From: Streptomyces decoyicus
GTDB taxonomy: Bacteria; Actinomycetota; Actinomycetes; Streptomycetales; Streptomycetaceae
DNA length: 64,000 nt
Assembly (NCBI RefSeq): GCF_019880305.1
Contig: NZ_CP082301.1
Span: forward strand, 310,001-374,000
Direction: 5' to 3'
In this document: piece by piece, positions 1-8,682 of the stretch
How positions within the stretch are numbered: position 1 is the first letter of the stretch
Layout of the letters: each line of letters starts with the position of its first letter
Notes under the pieces: generated by a model
Seen by the model: only the letters and a program-made list of their open reading frames with translations
Told to the model about the DNA's origin: nothing
The model's database searches: none
Program-made: the position numbers and the translations under genes

Positions 1-695
1 ACGCCGTGGGTGAGACCGTGCCAGACGTGGGGGGCGTCGCTCCGGGTGACGGACAGCATGATCCCCGCCAGTACGGCGAGTGCGACGAGGCTGCCCAGTG
101 CCCGCCGCCGGAAGTAGCCGACCAGGTCGGGTGCGTCGAAGCGGGTGGCGTCGGCGGCCAGGAACACGGCGCCGAGGAAGGCCGTCGAGACGATCGCGAT
201 CAGCCCGAAGAGGATGGAGGTCGGGTTGGCCCAGGCATGAGCCGACGCCTCCGTGCCCGGTACCGCCCGGCCCGAGGCGATTCCGCCGACGGCCGCGCCG
301 AGGAAGAACGGGGTGAGCAGCGAGGAGAGGGCGAAAACGGCGCCGTAGAGGCGTCGCCCCGCGATACGGCGGACGGGCTTGCGCAGTGCGAAACCGGCGC
401 CGCGCAGGACCAGGCCGATGGCGGCCAGGGCCAGCGGCACCCACATCGCGGAGAACACGGTCTGGAAGAGGATCGGGAACCCGGTCCACATGATGACGAA
501 GATGAAGACCAGCCAGACGTTGTTGACCTCCCATACGGGGGCCATGGCATGGTCGATCAGCCATCTGGGGCGCTTGCCGCGCTCGGCGCCCCCGGCGGTC
601 AGGTCCCAGAATCCGGCTCCGTAGTCGGTGCCGCCGGCACAGGCATAGGCGGCCACGGCGAGCAGCAGTGCCACGGCGATCACAGCGGCGATCAT
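1..695 (-). CDS. cydB: Cytochrome bd ubiquinol oxidase subunit II (partial, 3' end outside window)
   Basis: Subunit II of the bd-type quinol oxidase, an integral membrane protein that pairs with CydA to reduce oxygen under low oxygen or stress. The reading frame opens at the ATG at 695 and stays open to the window edge, so about 230 of roughly 330-340 residues are present. Visible family features are the hydrophobic N-terminus, an early GTDYGAGFWDL-type stretch and WEVNNVWLVF in the second helix region. Its ATG overlaps the cydA stop in an ATGA junction, so the two are translationally coupled. The real C-terminus and any cydCD transporter genes lie to the left. Confidence 0.93.
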   Translation of the reverse strand, partial: MIAAVIAVALLLAVAAYACAGGTDYGAGFWDLTAGGAERGKRPRWLIDHAMAPVWEVNNVWLVFIFVIMWTGFPILFQTVFSAMWVPLALAAIGLVLRGAGFALRKPVRRIAGRRLYGAVFALSSLLTPFFLGAAVGGIASGRAVPGTEASAHAWANPTSILFGLIAIVSTAFLGAVFLAADATRFDAPDLVGYFRRRALGSLVALAVLAGIMLSVTRSDAPHVWHGLTHG

Positions 696-2176
696 GGCCG
701 GCCGTCCTCGGCCGGTGCCGCTCCCGTATCGCCGGACGACCGGGGGTCGCCGGCCGGCACCGGCGAGCGCGGCCCGTAGGGCGTGCCGGTCTCCGGTCCC
801 TCGTGCCGCTCCCCCGCCGCCGGTCGCGCGTCGGCGAGCCGCCAGCCGGTACGCATCTTGAGCAGCACGGCGAGCAGCGAGCCGAAGATGAACACATACA
901 CCACGATCACCAGGCCGAGCATGATCCACAGGCTGGTGGACCGGGTCGCCGTCACCGCCTCGGCGATCCGCATGTGCCGGTAGACGATCCAGGGTTGGCG
1001 TCCGACCTCGGCGGTGACCCACCCGCATTCGACAGCGACGACGGAGGCGACACCCGCGCACGCCGCGCCGCGGAAGAACCACGGTGACCGGGGCAGCCGA
1101 CGGCGCCGCAGCCGGCACCAGCCGTACCAGAGGGCGAGAAGGAGCAGCAGTGAGCCGAGCACGACCATGAGGTCGAAGGCCCAGTGGGTGATGGTGGCCT
1201 GGGCGGCCGTCGGCCGGTCGCTCGCCGGGACGGAGGTCAGCCCGGTCACCCTGGTATCGGCGGTGAACCCGGCCAGGTACGAGTCGAGTTGGGGGATCTT
1301 GATGCCGCCGGAGATGCTGCCGTCGGGGCGCAGACGGCCGAAAATGTACTCCGGTACGCGGGTGTCGGTCCGCCAGACCATCTCCGTCGCGGCGAACTTC
1401 ACCGGTTGCTTGTGAAAGACCGACCGGGCGATGGAGTCACCGAGCAGCATCTGCACCGGGGTGAACACCGCGGCGAGGGTGAAGGGAACGGTGAAGCCGA
1501 GCCGGTGGTAGCGGTCGCGGCGGCCACGCAGCCAGCCGACGGCGTAGACCCCTGCAACGGTGTATCCCGCGGTGACCAGCATCGCCACGACGAAGTGCCA
1601 GTACTGGGGGCCGAACATCGGGGTGAAGATCGCCGACCAGATGTGGACGTCCACGGGCTTGCCCTCGGCATCGAGCGTGAATCCTTGGGGCGTGTTCATC
1701 CACGAGTTGGCCGCCAGAATCCCGAACGCACCGAGCAGGGCGGCGGCCGGCAGCGGCAGGCCGAGCAGGAAGTGGGTACCGGGCTTCAGCCTCCGCCAGC
1801 CGTAGAGATAGATGGCGATGAGCACCGCTTCGAGGAAGAAGGCCCATGCCTCGACCCCGAATCCGATCCCGAAGACGCCGCCCCAGGTGCCCATCAGTCC
1901 CGGCCAGAGCAGGCCGAACTCGAAGGACAGCACGGTGCCGGTGACGACGCCGACCGCGAACTGCACCGCCATGACCGCCGACCAGCGTCGGGCGAGGAGC
2001 AGCGCCACGGGGTCGTGGTGACGGAGGCCGCGGTAGTGCATCACCAGGGTGATCAGCGGCAGCGCCACGCCGAACGGCACCAGGATGATGTGGGACGCCA
2101 AGGTGAAAGCCATCAGCTGCCTGGCCGGGAGCAGTTGGGCCGGGGCGTCCGCCAGCAGGGTGACCGTGGTGTGCAT
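692..2176 (-). CDS. cydA: Cytochrome bd ubiquinol oxidase subunit I
   Basis: Catalytic quinol-oxidising subunit of cytochrome bd, 494 residues, carrying haems b558, b595 and d in the membrane. The start at MHTTVTLL is chosen because the upstream extension is Pro/Arg-rich and unlike the family, and it places the first helix (ending LASHIILVPFGVALPL) correctly. The conserved EVGRQPW motif near the C-terminal third and the GLMGTWGGVFGIGFGVEAW region are diagnostic. The Q loop is of the short type. A hydrophilic Pro/Gly-rich tail of about 50 residues follows the last helix. It heads a cydAB operon with an ATGA overlap. No Rex-type TTGTGAA dyad was seen upstream. Confidence 0.96.
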   Translation of the reverse strand: MHTTVTLLADAPAQLLPARQLMAFTLASHIILVPFGVALPLITLVMHYRGLRHHDPVALLLARRWSAVMAVQFAVGVVTGTVLSFEFGLLWPGLMGTWGGVFGIGFGVEAWAFFLEAVLIAIYLYGWRRLKPGTHFLLGLPLPAAALLGAFGILAANSWMNTPQGFTLDAEGKPVDVHIWSAIFTPMFGPQYWHFVVAMLVTAGYTVAGVYAVGWLRGRRDRYHRLGFTVPFTLAAVFTPVQMLLGDSIARSVFHKQPVKFAATEMVWRTDTRVPEYIFGRLRPDGSISGGIKIPQLDSYLAGFTADTRVTGLTSVPASDRPTAAQATITHWAFDLMVVLGSLLLLLALWYGWCRLRRRRLPRSPWFFRGAACAGVASVVAVECGWVTAEVGRQPWIVYRHMRIAEAVTATRSTSLWIMLGLVIVVYVFIFGSLLAVLLKMRTGWRLADARPAAGERHEGPETGTPYGPRSPVPAGDPRSSGDTGAAPAEDGRP

Positions 2177-2781
2177 GCCTACGTGCCTTTGCTGCTCGGG
2201 ACGTTCAGGAGAGGGCCGCCTCGGTGGCGCCGACGGGCGGGCCACGCCGTCGGCCCGGTCCGCCGGGCCGGGCCTCCCGTACCTGACGCCGGCTTCCCCT
2301 CTCGTGCTGCGCCGACGGTGGGGTTCACGATGGCCTGCCTCCTCGGTGCTCGGCCCCGTCCTGCGGACAGCGCCGGGCCCGGTGCTGCGGGACAGCGCGG
2401 ATTCGCACCCGGCTCGTCACGGAACCACCGGCGGGGCGCGGGCAGCACGCACCACGGGCCCGCATTGAGCCGTTGGGCCGATGAGCTTCGCCCGGTCGGC
2501 CCAACCGGCCCGGTCGGCCCAACCGGCCCAACCGGCCCAACCGGCCCAACCGGCCCAGCCGCGAGTCAACGGTGCCTCAGGAAGGGCAGGGGCTTCGGCA
2601 GTCCCGAACTGCCGGCCCCCTGCCCCAGGAGACCAGGACTCGTCGCCGCCCTCCTCCGTCCGTCCCCGTCCTCGGACCGTCGCCGTCCTCGGACCGTCGC
2701 CCCCCTCGTCCCCTCGTCGCCCTCCTCGTCCCCTCGTTGTCGTCCTCGTTCCCTCGTTGTCGTCCTCAGGCCGTCGCCGCG
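2177..2781. other. Non-coding, repeat-rich gap upstream of cydA
   Basis: About 600 bases separate the cydA start from the small gene at 2782. I see no convincing gene on either strand. Long open frames across it read as collagen-like GPT repeats or Arg/Pro-rich strings and come from tandem DNA repeats. The right half (about 2640-2780) is a degenerate pyrimidine-rich run of CGTCCTCG and CCCTCGT units. Confidence 0.6.
2493..2560. repeat. Tandem decamer repeat CGGCCCAACC
   Basis: Roughly six to seven copies of a 10-bp unit (CGGCCCAACC, with CGGTCGGCCC variants) lie in the gap between cydA and the next gene. A GTTGGGCCG element at about 2471 is the reverse complement of the unit, so the transcript could fold back. 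The 10-bp period matches one helical turn. Function is unknown; the array may simply be slippage DNA. Confidence 0.8.
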
Positions 2782-3123
2782 CTACGCCGTCTCATGACTG
2801 GCGTTGCCGTTGATCTTCTCTATCGCCTGACGAGCCTGCTCCTGAGGAGAACGGGACGGCAGGGGCGACACCGTGGTGGAGGCCATGGCGGGCTGCTGCG
2901 CCCGCTCCTGTGTCACCGTCTTGGCGTGGGTGGCCGGCGGGCGGATGCGCAGCCGCTGACTGGCGGCCTCATCAAGGGTCACCGGGCGCTTCCAACGGGC
3001 AGCCAGCCGGGCGGCGTCCTGACCGAGCGCGGCAACGTCCTCCCACTGCAAACGAACCACCAGAGAAACTTCGGCGTCTCCGTCCGGCAGGGCCTGGAGC
3101 TGCGGGATACCAGGGTCAGTCAT
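2782..3123 (-). CDS. Hypothetical 113-residue protein
   Basis: Small soluble protein that I do not recognise. The ATG at 3123 is chosen because GAGGAGGGCACC sits directly before it, one of the best ribosome binding sites in the window. The first 60 residues are acidic and regular (VSLVVRLQWEDVAALGQDAA region, likely alpha/beta). The C-terminal half is basic and Ser/Gln-rich and may be disordered or helical. It follows vdcD on the same strand after a 222-base gap with no gene, so it may once have belonged to the decarboxylase transcript. There are no membrane segments or cysteine clusters. Confidence 0.6.
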   Translation of the reverse strand: MTDPGIPQLQALPDGDAEVSLVVRLQWEDVAALGQDAARLAARWKRPVTLDEAASQRLRIRPPATHAKTVTQERAQQPAMASTTVSPLPSRSPQEQARQAIEKINGNASHETA

Positions 3124-3345
3124 GGTGCCCTCCTCACATCGTGGACCGGTGCCCCACGGGGCACGGATATGGAGAGATACGGAGCGGCACCCGCGACCGT
3201 TCACATCCCGCCACGAGCAAAGATGTTCCGTGGATTCCACCCCTTGCCCACGGGGACCGCTCCCAGCCGCGCCACACCCGCGGCACCCCCGCATACGGCC
3301 TCGACCGTCAGGAGGTCGAGCAACTCCCCGATGCGGGACCGCTCT

Positions 3346-3591
3346 TCATCCGGCAGGCCGCAGGGGCGGGACGTTGGGCACTTCCGGGGCGTTCTCGATG
3401 GCGTCGAGGGTCAGCCGGAAGCTCTCCGGGTAGGCGTCGCGCCGGGTGCGACGGTCGGGCTCGCTGGTGCGCCAGCAGTAGAGGCACCGCGTGCACTGCA
3501 ACACGTCCCACGCGCCGGGGACGGGTGAGGTGAAGAGCTGCTCGACGGTGGCGTGTGCGCAGCGCGGGCAGCAGGTGGCGGCGTCGGTCAT
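3346..3591 (-). CDS. vdcD: Hydroxyarylic acid decarboxylase small subunit D (VdcD/BsdD)
   Basis: 81-residue accessory subunit of the reversible non-oxidative vanillate/4-hydroxybenzoate decarboxylases (VdcBCD, BsdBCD). Family hallmarks are all present: a CPRCA motif at the N-terminus, [18 protein letters not shown], a second cysteine pair in [14 protein letters not shown], and [24 protein letters not shown] at the end. The paired cysteines suggest a small metal-binding or ribbon fold. It starts at ATG 3591. The gene appears intact, but its catalytic partner vdcC (UbiD-type) is absent and vdcB just upstream is broken, so it is probably an orphan remnant without function here. Confidence 0.9.
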   Translation of the reverse strand: MTDAATCCPRCAHATVEQLFTSPVPGAWDVLQCTRCLYCWRTSEPDRRTRRDAYPESFRLTLDAIENAPEVPNVPPLRPAG

Positions 3592-3631
3592 GTCGTGCCG
3601 TGTTCCCTTCGTGAAGTGGGAGGAAAGGTGG

Positions 3632-4012
3632 GTCCACCGACTGCGGGTGGTGGTAGAAGGCAGGCATGGGCGGAACCATCTGCACGCCCTTGCGCGCGAG
3701 AGCGAGCATGTTCTCCAGATGGATCTCGCTCAGCGGTGTCTCACGCGGTACGAGTACGAGCAGGCGGCGCTCCTTCAGCACCACGTCCGCCGCCCGCCCC
3801 AACAGGCCGTCGGCGTAACCGGACCGGATACCGCCAGGGTCTTCATCGAGCACGGCGCAATCACCATGCCGTCCGTCCGGAAGGAGCCCGACGAGAGGGT
3901 CGCGCCCTGGTCGTCGGGGCGGTGGGTGACATCGGCGAGGGCACTCACCTCGGCGACGGACGACGGAGCGGCTGGTCTCCAGCTCGATCGTGGTCCGAGC
4001 CCAGCAGGCTAT
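3632..4012 (-). pseudogene. Broken UbiX-like flavin prenyltransferase (VdcB/BsdB remnant)
   Basis: Remnant of the UbiX-family subunit that makes prenylated FMN for the VdcC/UbiD decarboxylase. Three blocks in two frames reconstruct the family: [14 protein letters not shown], then in a shifted frame [21 protein letters not shown] and CSMKTLA, then back in the first frame [41 protein letters not shown] and [15 protein letters not shown]. Frameshifts lie at about 3950-3965 and 3835. The N-terminal flavin-binding GATGA segment is missing. Similarity stops after PQSVD at about 3631, only 40 bases before vdcD, where the large vdcC gene should stand, so a deletion removed vdcC and the vdcB tail. Confidence 0.85.
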
Positions 4013-4190
4013 ATCGACGACCGGGTCCTCCCGGAGGCCAAGCGCCTGCTGGAGCCACACCGGTCTCACGGCCACCGCGATCGGCGACCGGCTCGGCTTC
4101 CCGGATGCCATGGTCTTCACCAAGTTCTTCCGGCAGCGAGCCGGCGAGACCCCGGCCACCTTCCGCCACCGCGCGCGCGGGGGAACCTGC
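4010..4190 (+). pseudogene. AraC-family regulator relic (C-terminal HTH only)
   Basis: Fragment of the DNA-binding domain of an AraC/XylS regulator. [15 protein letters not shown] reads in one frame. After a one-base shift at about 4050, [15 protein letters not shown] and [18 protein letters not shown] follow in another. Together they match the second helix-turn-helix and the closing helix of AraC proteins. No ligand-binding domain precedes it; it abuts and opposes the broken vdcB, so the junction at about 4010 is another rearrangement scar. A degraded tail runs into the repeat at 4258. Confidence 0.75.
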
Positions 4191-4257
4191 CGTGACCCGG
4201 CATCGGTGTCCGGCGTCCGGCCCGTGGGGCGCCGCGGACACCTGCACTGTCATCTGC

Positions 4258-4345
4258 GCCGGGGCGGCCGGGCAGCCGGGCAGGGTCAGGCAGCCGGGCA
4301 GAGCCGGGCAGCCGGGCAGCCGGGCAGCCGGGCAGCCGGGCAGTA
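4258..4345. repeat. Short tandem repeat of GCAGCCGGGCA units
   Basis: About eight imperfect copies of a GCAGCCGGG(CA) unit, the last four nearly identical. The repeat lies between the AraC relic and the 3' end of the LuxR gene at 4361. It is read in several frames as Gly/Gln/Pro strings, which explains spurious long frames here. Confidence 0.8.
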
Positions 4346-4360
4346 AGGCAACGAAGTCGG

Positions 4361-5620
4361 CTAAGCCACGGTGTGGAAGAGCGCCGCCGCCTCGCCCCGC
4401 GACTCGACGCCCAGTTTGGTGAGGATCTTTGCGACATGGAACTTCACCGTGGACTCGCTGATGTGCAGCTCCTGCGCGATCGCCCGGTTGCGGTGCCCCA
4501 GCGCCAGCCGGGTCAGCACCTGTAGTTCCCGCTCGCCCAGCGCAATGAGGGGGTCGGGGGCCGGGTCCTGGGAGATCCGCAGCGGGATGGTCGCCGACAC
4601 GGTGGTCCCCCACCCCGGTACGGCGTCGACGTCCAGCCGCCCGTTCAACACGTCGAGCCGTTCGCTGACCCCTCCGTGCGCCAGGACGCCGTGGGTGAGC
4701 GTGCCGGGCCCGTCGTCCCGTACTGTCGCGCGCAGTTCGTCGTCGGTGATCTGCCAGCCGACGTGGACGCGGCTCACCGCCTCCTGTTCCAGCACCTTCA
4801 GCAACAGCGTACGGCCGATGGCCCGCGCGGTGTGCGCCACGTCGGCGGCGACGGTCCGTGTGGAGTCCGGAGCACCCAACTCCAGCCGTACGGGGCTGTA
4901 CCGCACGAGCGGCCGCAGCACATCGGCCAGCCGGGCGAAGGCCTGTGCGGCCGGTTCCTCGGCGATCTCCTGGTCCCGTTCCGCCTCCGCACGCAGCTCC
5001 ACCAGGGCCGTGACCGCAAGGTCCGTGGCGGTGGCGCGGGCCGCCGCATCGTCGAGGGTGCGGCTTCGCAGGACGGCCAGCAGGCCGGTGAGCCCGGCCG
5101 AGTAGGCCTCGCCCAGCTCCGCGATCACCTGGGCCCGGGTCCCGGCGGCGGTCCGCGAGCGGGCCAGCGCACCGGGCACGGCCTCCGCCGCCAACCGGTC
5201 GACGTGGCTGGTGACCACGTCCCACAGCGCCTGCACAAGGGCGCCGGCGCGCTCGTCGACGGGGTTGGCGTCCGCGTCCCGTACCAGCAACAGGACCGCG
5301 CCCCGGAGGGTGGCATGGCTCGTCACGGCCAGCACACACCGCTCGGCGCCGGCGAGCGTGAGGATGCCCTGCCACGGGCGGCCCGGAGTGCCCGAGGCGA
5401 GCAGCGGCGCCAGGTCGGCGGTGGACAGCCGGCCGGTGAGCTCCGCGGCGCCGTACGTCTTGAAGGGTGAGTGCGCACAGTGCGTGGACAGTTCCGCGGC
5501 TGCCCGGTGCGGCACCAGTTCGGCCAGGACGGCGGAGAGCCGGGGCAGGATCTCGCCCAGTGGCTGGCGGATCACCTCGTATGCGGCGGTCAGGGCGGGC
5601 ACGGAACCGGTCAACTCCAT
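4361..5620 (-). CDS. LuxR-family regulator with histidine-kinase-like ATPase region
   Basis: 419-residue cytoplasmic regulator. Residues 1-180 form a GAF-like sensor region. Around 190-350 it resembles the DHp/HATPase part of NarX-type sensors, including ATVRDDGPGTL and WGTTVSATIPL. Residues 360-419 are a LuxR/GerE helix-turn-helix (LGERELQVLTRLALG and ISESTVKFHVAKILTKLGV). The fusion lets one protein sense and bind DNA without a separate response regulator; no receiver domain is seen. It is transcribed divergently from the quinone oxidoreductase at 5805 with a 184-base shared promoter region, so that gene is a likely target (inference). Confidence 0.88.
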   Translation of the reverse strand: MELTGSVPALTAAYEVIRQPLGEILPRLSAVLAELVPHRAAAELSTHCAHSPFKTYGAAELTGRLSTADLAPLLASGTPGRPWQGILTLAGAERCVLAVTSHATLRGAVLLLVRDADANPVDERAGALVQALWDVVTSHVDRLAAEAVPGALARSRTAAGTRAQVIAELGEAYSAGLTGLLAVLRSRTLDDAAARATATDLAVTALVELRAEAERDQEIAEEPAAQAFARLADVLRPLVRYSPVRLELGAPDSTRTVAADVAHTARAIGRTLLLKVLEQEAVSRVHVGWQITDDELRATVRDDGPGTLTHGVLAHGGVSERLDVLNGRLDVDAVPGWGTTVSATIPLRISQDPAPDPLIALGERELQVLTRLALGHRNRAIAQELHISESTVKFHVAKILTKLGVESRGEAAALFHTVA

Positions 5621-5804
5621 GTGCCTCAGCGTAACCAGGGGCGCCAGGGCAGGCGCTGGCCTTTCGACCAGGTCGGACTGTCCCGATGATCGGCGCCATG
5701 TCCCTTCACGGGGACGAGGCTGAAGTCATCGATCCAGCGCCTCCGGCACGACAGTCCGGGCATTGCGTAACCCGGCATTCCATACATCGAACGGGGAGAC
5801 CCAC

Positions 5805-6746
5805 ATGCGAGCGATCATCTACAACGAATTCGGCGGCCCGGAGGTGCTCGCCCTCGGGCACACCGACAAGCCGGTGCCCGGACCGGGGGAAGTGCGGGTG
5901 AAGGTGGTGACGGTCGGCGTCAATCCACTGGACTACAAGCGGCGTTACGGGTGGGTGGAGCAGTTCTACCCGACGACGTTTCCTGCCGTGCCGGGGCTGG
6001 AGTTCGCCGGGGTGGTGGACGCGATCGGTGCGGCGGCGGACGGCGGCCCCGACGGAGACCCGGCGGACGCCCTCGCCGTCGGCGACGAAGTCTTCGGCTT
6101 GACGAGCACCGGCGCCTACGCGGAGTACGCCCTCGCGGGTGACGTCGTACGCAAGCCCGCGGCGCTCTCCTTCGAAGCCGCGGCGACCCTCCCGGTGGCC
6201 GGTGAGACGGCGCAGCGCGTATTCGACCTGCTGGGCCTGAGGGAAGGCGAGACCCTGCTGTTGCACGGTGCGGCGGGCGCCGTCGGCCAGATCGCGATAC
6301 AGCTCGCGGTGGCGCTGGGCGCCTCGGTGGTCGGCACCGCGTCCCCGGCCAACCACGACTTCCTACGCTCGCTGGGCGCGGTCCCGGTGGCATACGGAGC
6401 GGGCCTCGCCGACCGGGTCAGGGCGGCTGCGCCGCAGGGCGTCGACGCGGTCTTCGACGCGGCCGGCCAGGACGCGCTGCCGGTCTCGATCGCACTGCTC
6501 GGCGGAACGACCGACCGGATCGTCACCATCGCCGATATGCACGCCGCGGATCATGGCGTGGTCTTCTCGGCGGGCGGTACACCCCCGGAGAAGGTCCGGG
6601 AAATCCTGGCCGCGCACGCCCGCCTCGCCGTCGAGGGAAAGCTCGCCGTACCGGTCGTCGAGACCTTCGCGCTCGCGGACGCCGCCAAGGCCCAGGAGCT
6701 GAGCGAAGCGGGGCATGTGCGAGGGAAGTTGGTCATCAAGATCTGA
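5805..6746 (+). CDS. Zinc-independent NADP-dependent quinone oxidoreductase (MDR superfamily)
   Basis: 313-residue medium-chain dehydrogenase/reductase of the quinone oxidoreductase type, catalysing NADPH-dependent reduction of quinones or enones in the cytoplasm. The GroES-like N-domain begins MRAIIYNEFGGPEVL. The nucleotide-binding motif is HGAAGAVGQIAIQLA, and the catalytic zinc ligands of alcohol dehydrogenases are absent. The ATG at 5805 follows a GGGGAG element. It lies divergent to the LuxR/GAF regulator. Directly after its stop, a 20-base copy of the gene end (GTCATCAAGATCTGA) is repeated once, a small tandem duplication. Confidence 0.92.
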   Translation: MRAIIYNEFGGPEVLALGHTDKPVPGPGEVRVKVVTVGVNPLDYKRRYGWVEQFYPTTFPAVPGLEFAGVVDAIGAAADGGPDGDPADALAVGDEVFGLTSTGAYAEYALAGDVVRKPAALSFEAAATLPVAGETAQRVFDLLGLREGETLLLHGAAGAVGQIAIQLAVALGASVVGTASPANHDFLRSLGAVPVAYGAGLADRVRAAAPQGVDAVFDAAGQDALPVSIALLGGTTDRIVTIADMHAADHGVVFSAGGTPPEKVREILAAHARLAVEGKLAVPVVETFALADAAKAQELSEAGHVRGKLVIKI

Positions 6747-6839
6747 AGTTTGTCATCAAGATCTGAGGACTGCGCCGGCCGATGTGTCACGACGCCGGCC
6801 TGGACCGCCGCAAGCGGCCACCACCCTCCGCTCCCCCGG

Positions 6840-6868
6840 TGCGCCACAGGCAGCCTGCCTGTGGCGCA
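6840..6868 (+). terminator. Hairpin terminator after quinone oxidoreductase gene
   Basis: Perfect 13-bp inverted repeat (TGCGCCACAGGCA / TGCCTGTGGCGCA) with a 3-base loop, about 95 bases after the stop at 6746. There is no U-tract, as is usual for Streptomyces terminators. Confidence 0.75.
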
Positions 6869-7068
6869 GCGCCCTGTGTGGGTGGGCTGCCGGGGGGCCG
6901 GGGCCGCCCCCAGTGGCCGCGGGGCCGGGGCAGCCTGGCCCCAACTCATCTTTCAGGTACGCCACTCGGGCCCCGTCCGTTGCCTCAAACCTCCGCAGCC
7001 TCTACGTTGAGCGCGCCTGAATTCGGTTCAACCCGCCGCTCGTGCGGCGGGCTTCGGGAGGACCCCCC

Positions 7069-8415
7069 ATGCGCAGACGCACCTCCGGACACACCTCGAG
7101 AGACACCTCCAGACGCATTTCCATACGCACCGCCGTGTCGGCCGGCCTTGTCGTGGTGACACTGGCGGCAACAGCCGCCGCGGCCACCGCCCAAGGCGCC
7201 GCCTCGGCCCCGTCGCCGCACGGCCAACGCACCCAGCAGGTCGAGTACTTCACCGGATCGACCGCTCACCCCCGCCAACTCACCGTCCCGGCCTCGAAGC
7301 CGGTCTCCCCCTCCGACAGGGCCGCGATCGCCGCCGACGGTGACGTCACCTCGATCGTGCAGAACGGCCCGGTCGGCAGCAAGCTCGATGTGGTCTTCGT
7401 CGGTGACGGCTACACCGCGGCCCAGCAGGAGGACTTCCACGCTGACGTCCGCGCCAAGTGGGCCAAGATCTCCGCCGTCGAGCCCTACGCCTCGTACGCC
7501 GGCCTGTTCAACGTCTGGGCCGTCGACGCCGTCTCCAACGAGTCCGGTGTCTCCGGGGATCCGACGCAGGACGTGGTCCGTGACACCGCCCTCGACTCCG
7601 CCTTCTTCTGCGAGGGCACCGAGCGGTTGCTCTGCGTCGACACCGGCAAGGTCGAGTCCTACGCCTCCAAGGCCCCGGCCGCCGACCTCGTCGTGATGCT
7701 CGGCAACTCCACCAAATACGGTGGTGCGGGCTACAACGACATCTCCTCGCAGGCCGGTTACGACGGGATCGCCACCGCCTCCTCCGACAACGACCGGTCC
7801 GACCAGATCGCGGTGCACGAGACCGGTCACTCGCTCGGCAAGCTCGCCGACGAGTACGACTACGGCCAGTCCGGCACCTACACCGGCCCCGAACCCACCG
7901 AAGCCAACCTCACCACCCTCTCCGCCGACCAGATGACCGCTCAGCGGCAGAAGTGGTACCGCTGGATCGGCCAGGAGTCGCCGGACGGCGGCGCGGTCGG
8001 CGCGTTCGAAGGCGGCGGTTATTACCAGTACGGACTCAACCGTCCCACCGACAACTCGATCATGCGGACGCTCGGCCGGGAGTTCAACCTCCCCGGCCGC
8101 GAAGCGATGATCGCGGGCTTCTACCGCTATGCCACCGTGCTGAACAGCCCGGTGGCGACCGACCGCGCAGTGCCCCGCAAGGCTCGTCTCCGTGTCACCG
8201 TGCCCGCCTCCGCGCAGGTGAAGTGGTATGTCGACGGCCGGGAGCGCAAGGCCGCACGCGGCAGATCCACCGTAGTGGTGCGGACCCTCGGGGTCCCCGC
8301 CGACGGCCGGAGCCATACGGTCACGGCCAAGGCCACCGACCGTACGGCCGCGGCCCGTGACCCGGCACTGCGCAAGCTGCTGTCCGGCTCGCTGAGCTGG
8401 CGGGTCTCCCCCTAG
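7069..8415 (+). CDS. Secreted M64-family zinc metallopeptidase
   Basis: 448-residue exported peptidase of the IgA-peptidase M64 family. A basic N-terminus followed by a hydrophobic helix (residues about 20-40, ending in an Ala-rich cleavage region) is a signal peptide. The zinc site is HETGHSLGKLADEY, with H250, E251 and H254 and the family's downstream DEYxxG. VGSKLDVVFVGDGYT at about 100 is the usual start of the catalytic domain. The C-terminal 90 residues form a small beta domain. Start ATG 7069 has GGGAGGA upstream. It is monocistronic and converges on the sigma/CAP gene through a shared terminator. Confidence 0.9.
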   Translation: MRRRTSGHTSRDTSRRISIRTAVSAGLVVVTLAATAAAATAQGAASAPSPHGQRTQQVEYFTGSTAHPRQLTVPASKPVSPSDRAAIAADGDVTSIVQNGPVGSKLDVVFVGDGYTAAQQEDFHADVRAKWAKISAVEPYASYAGLFNVWAVDAVSNESGVSGDPTQDVVRDTALDSAFFCEGTERLLCVDTGKVESYASKAPAADLVVMLGNSTKYGGAGYNDISSQAGYDGIATASSDNDRSDQIAVHETGHSLGKLADEYDYGQSGTYTGPEPTEANLTTLSADQMTAQRQKWYRWIGQESPDGGAVGAFEGGGYYQYGLNRPTDNSIMRTLGREFNLPGREAMIAGFYRYATVLNSPVATDRAVPRKARLRVTVPASAQVKWYVDGRERKAARGRSTVVVRTLGVPADGRSHTVTAKATDRTAAARDPALRKLLSGSLSWRVSP

Positions 8416-8433
8416 TCAGCCCCTCGCACAACA

Positions 8434-8484
8434 CCCCGGTACCGGGCGGGCGTGCCGCAGCAACGCGCCCGCCCGGAACCGGGG
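8434..8484. terminator. Bidirectional hairpin between convergent genes
   Basis: CCCCGGTACCGGGCGGGCG pairs with CGCCCGCCCGGAACCGGGG across an 11-base loop. It sits 18 bases after the M64 stop and in front of the 3' end of the convergent sigma/CAP gene, so it can serve both. Confidence 0.75.
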
Positions 8485-8682
8485 TTCCGACCTCTCACGG
8501 GCCCCCGGGCATCCTCCGCGGGCGTCATACCCTCCGGGCCATCTCGCTGCCACCGCGCTCTCCCGTCCGGCTGCCCTGCCGTGCCGGCTGCCCCGCTGTC
8601 GTACGGTGAAGGGTGGCGAAGTCGCACGCCGTCCGGTGCAGCAGTCGGTGCAGCGGTCGGTGTCGCCCCCGGCGGGCGAAGG

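Noticed and set aside
2177..2400. Rex operator upstream of cydA
   Set aside because: No TTGTGAA-type dyad or close variant could be found by eye.
1184..2797. Long plus-strand frame with collagen-like GPTGPTGP repeats
   Set aside because: It is antisense to cydA for most of its length, and the collagen-like part comes from the CGGCCCAACC DNA repeat.
3250..3365. Possible reading [20 protein letters not shown] after vdcD
   Set aside because: Looks like a regulator tail but is only about 20 residues, overlaps the vdcD stop and has no further support.
3945..5699. 584-codon minus-strand frame
   Set aside because: It is an Arg/Gly-rich shadow of the LuxR-type gene in another frame; codon bias supports the LuxR frame.
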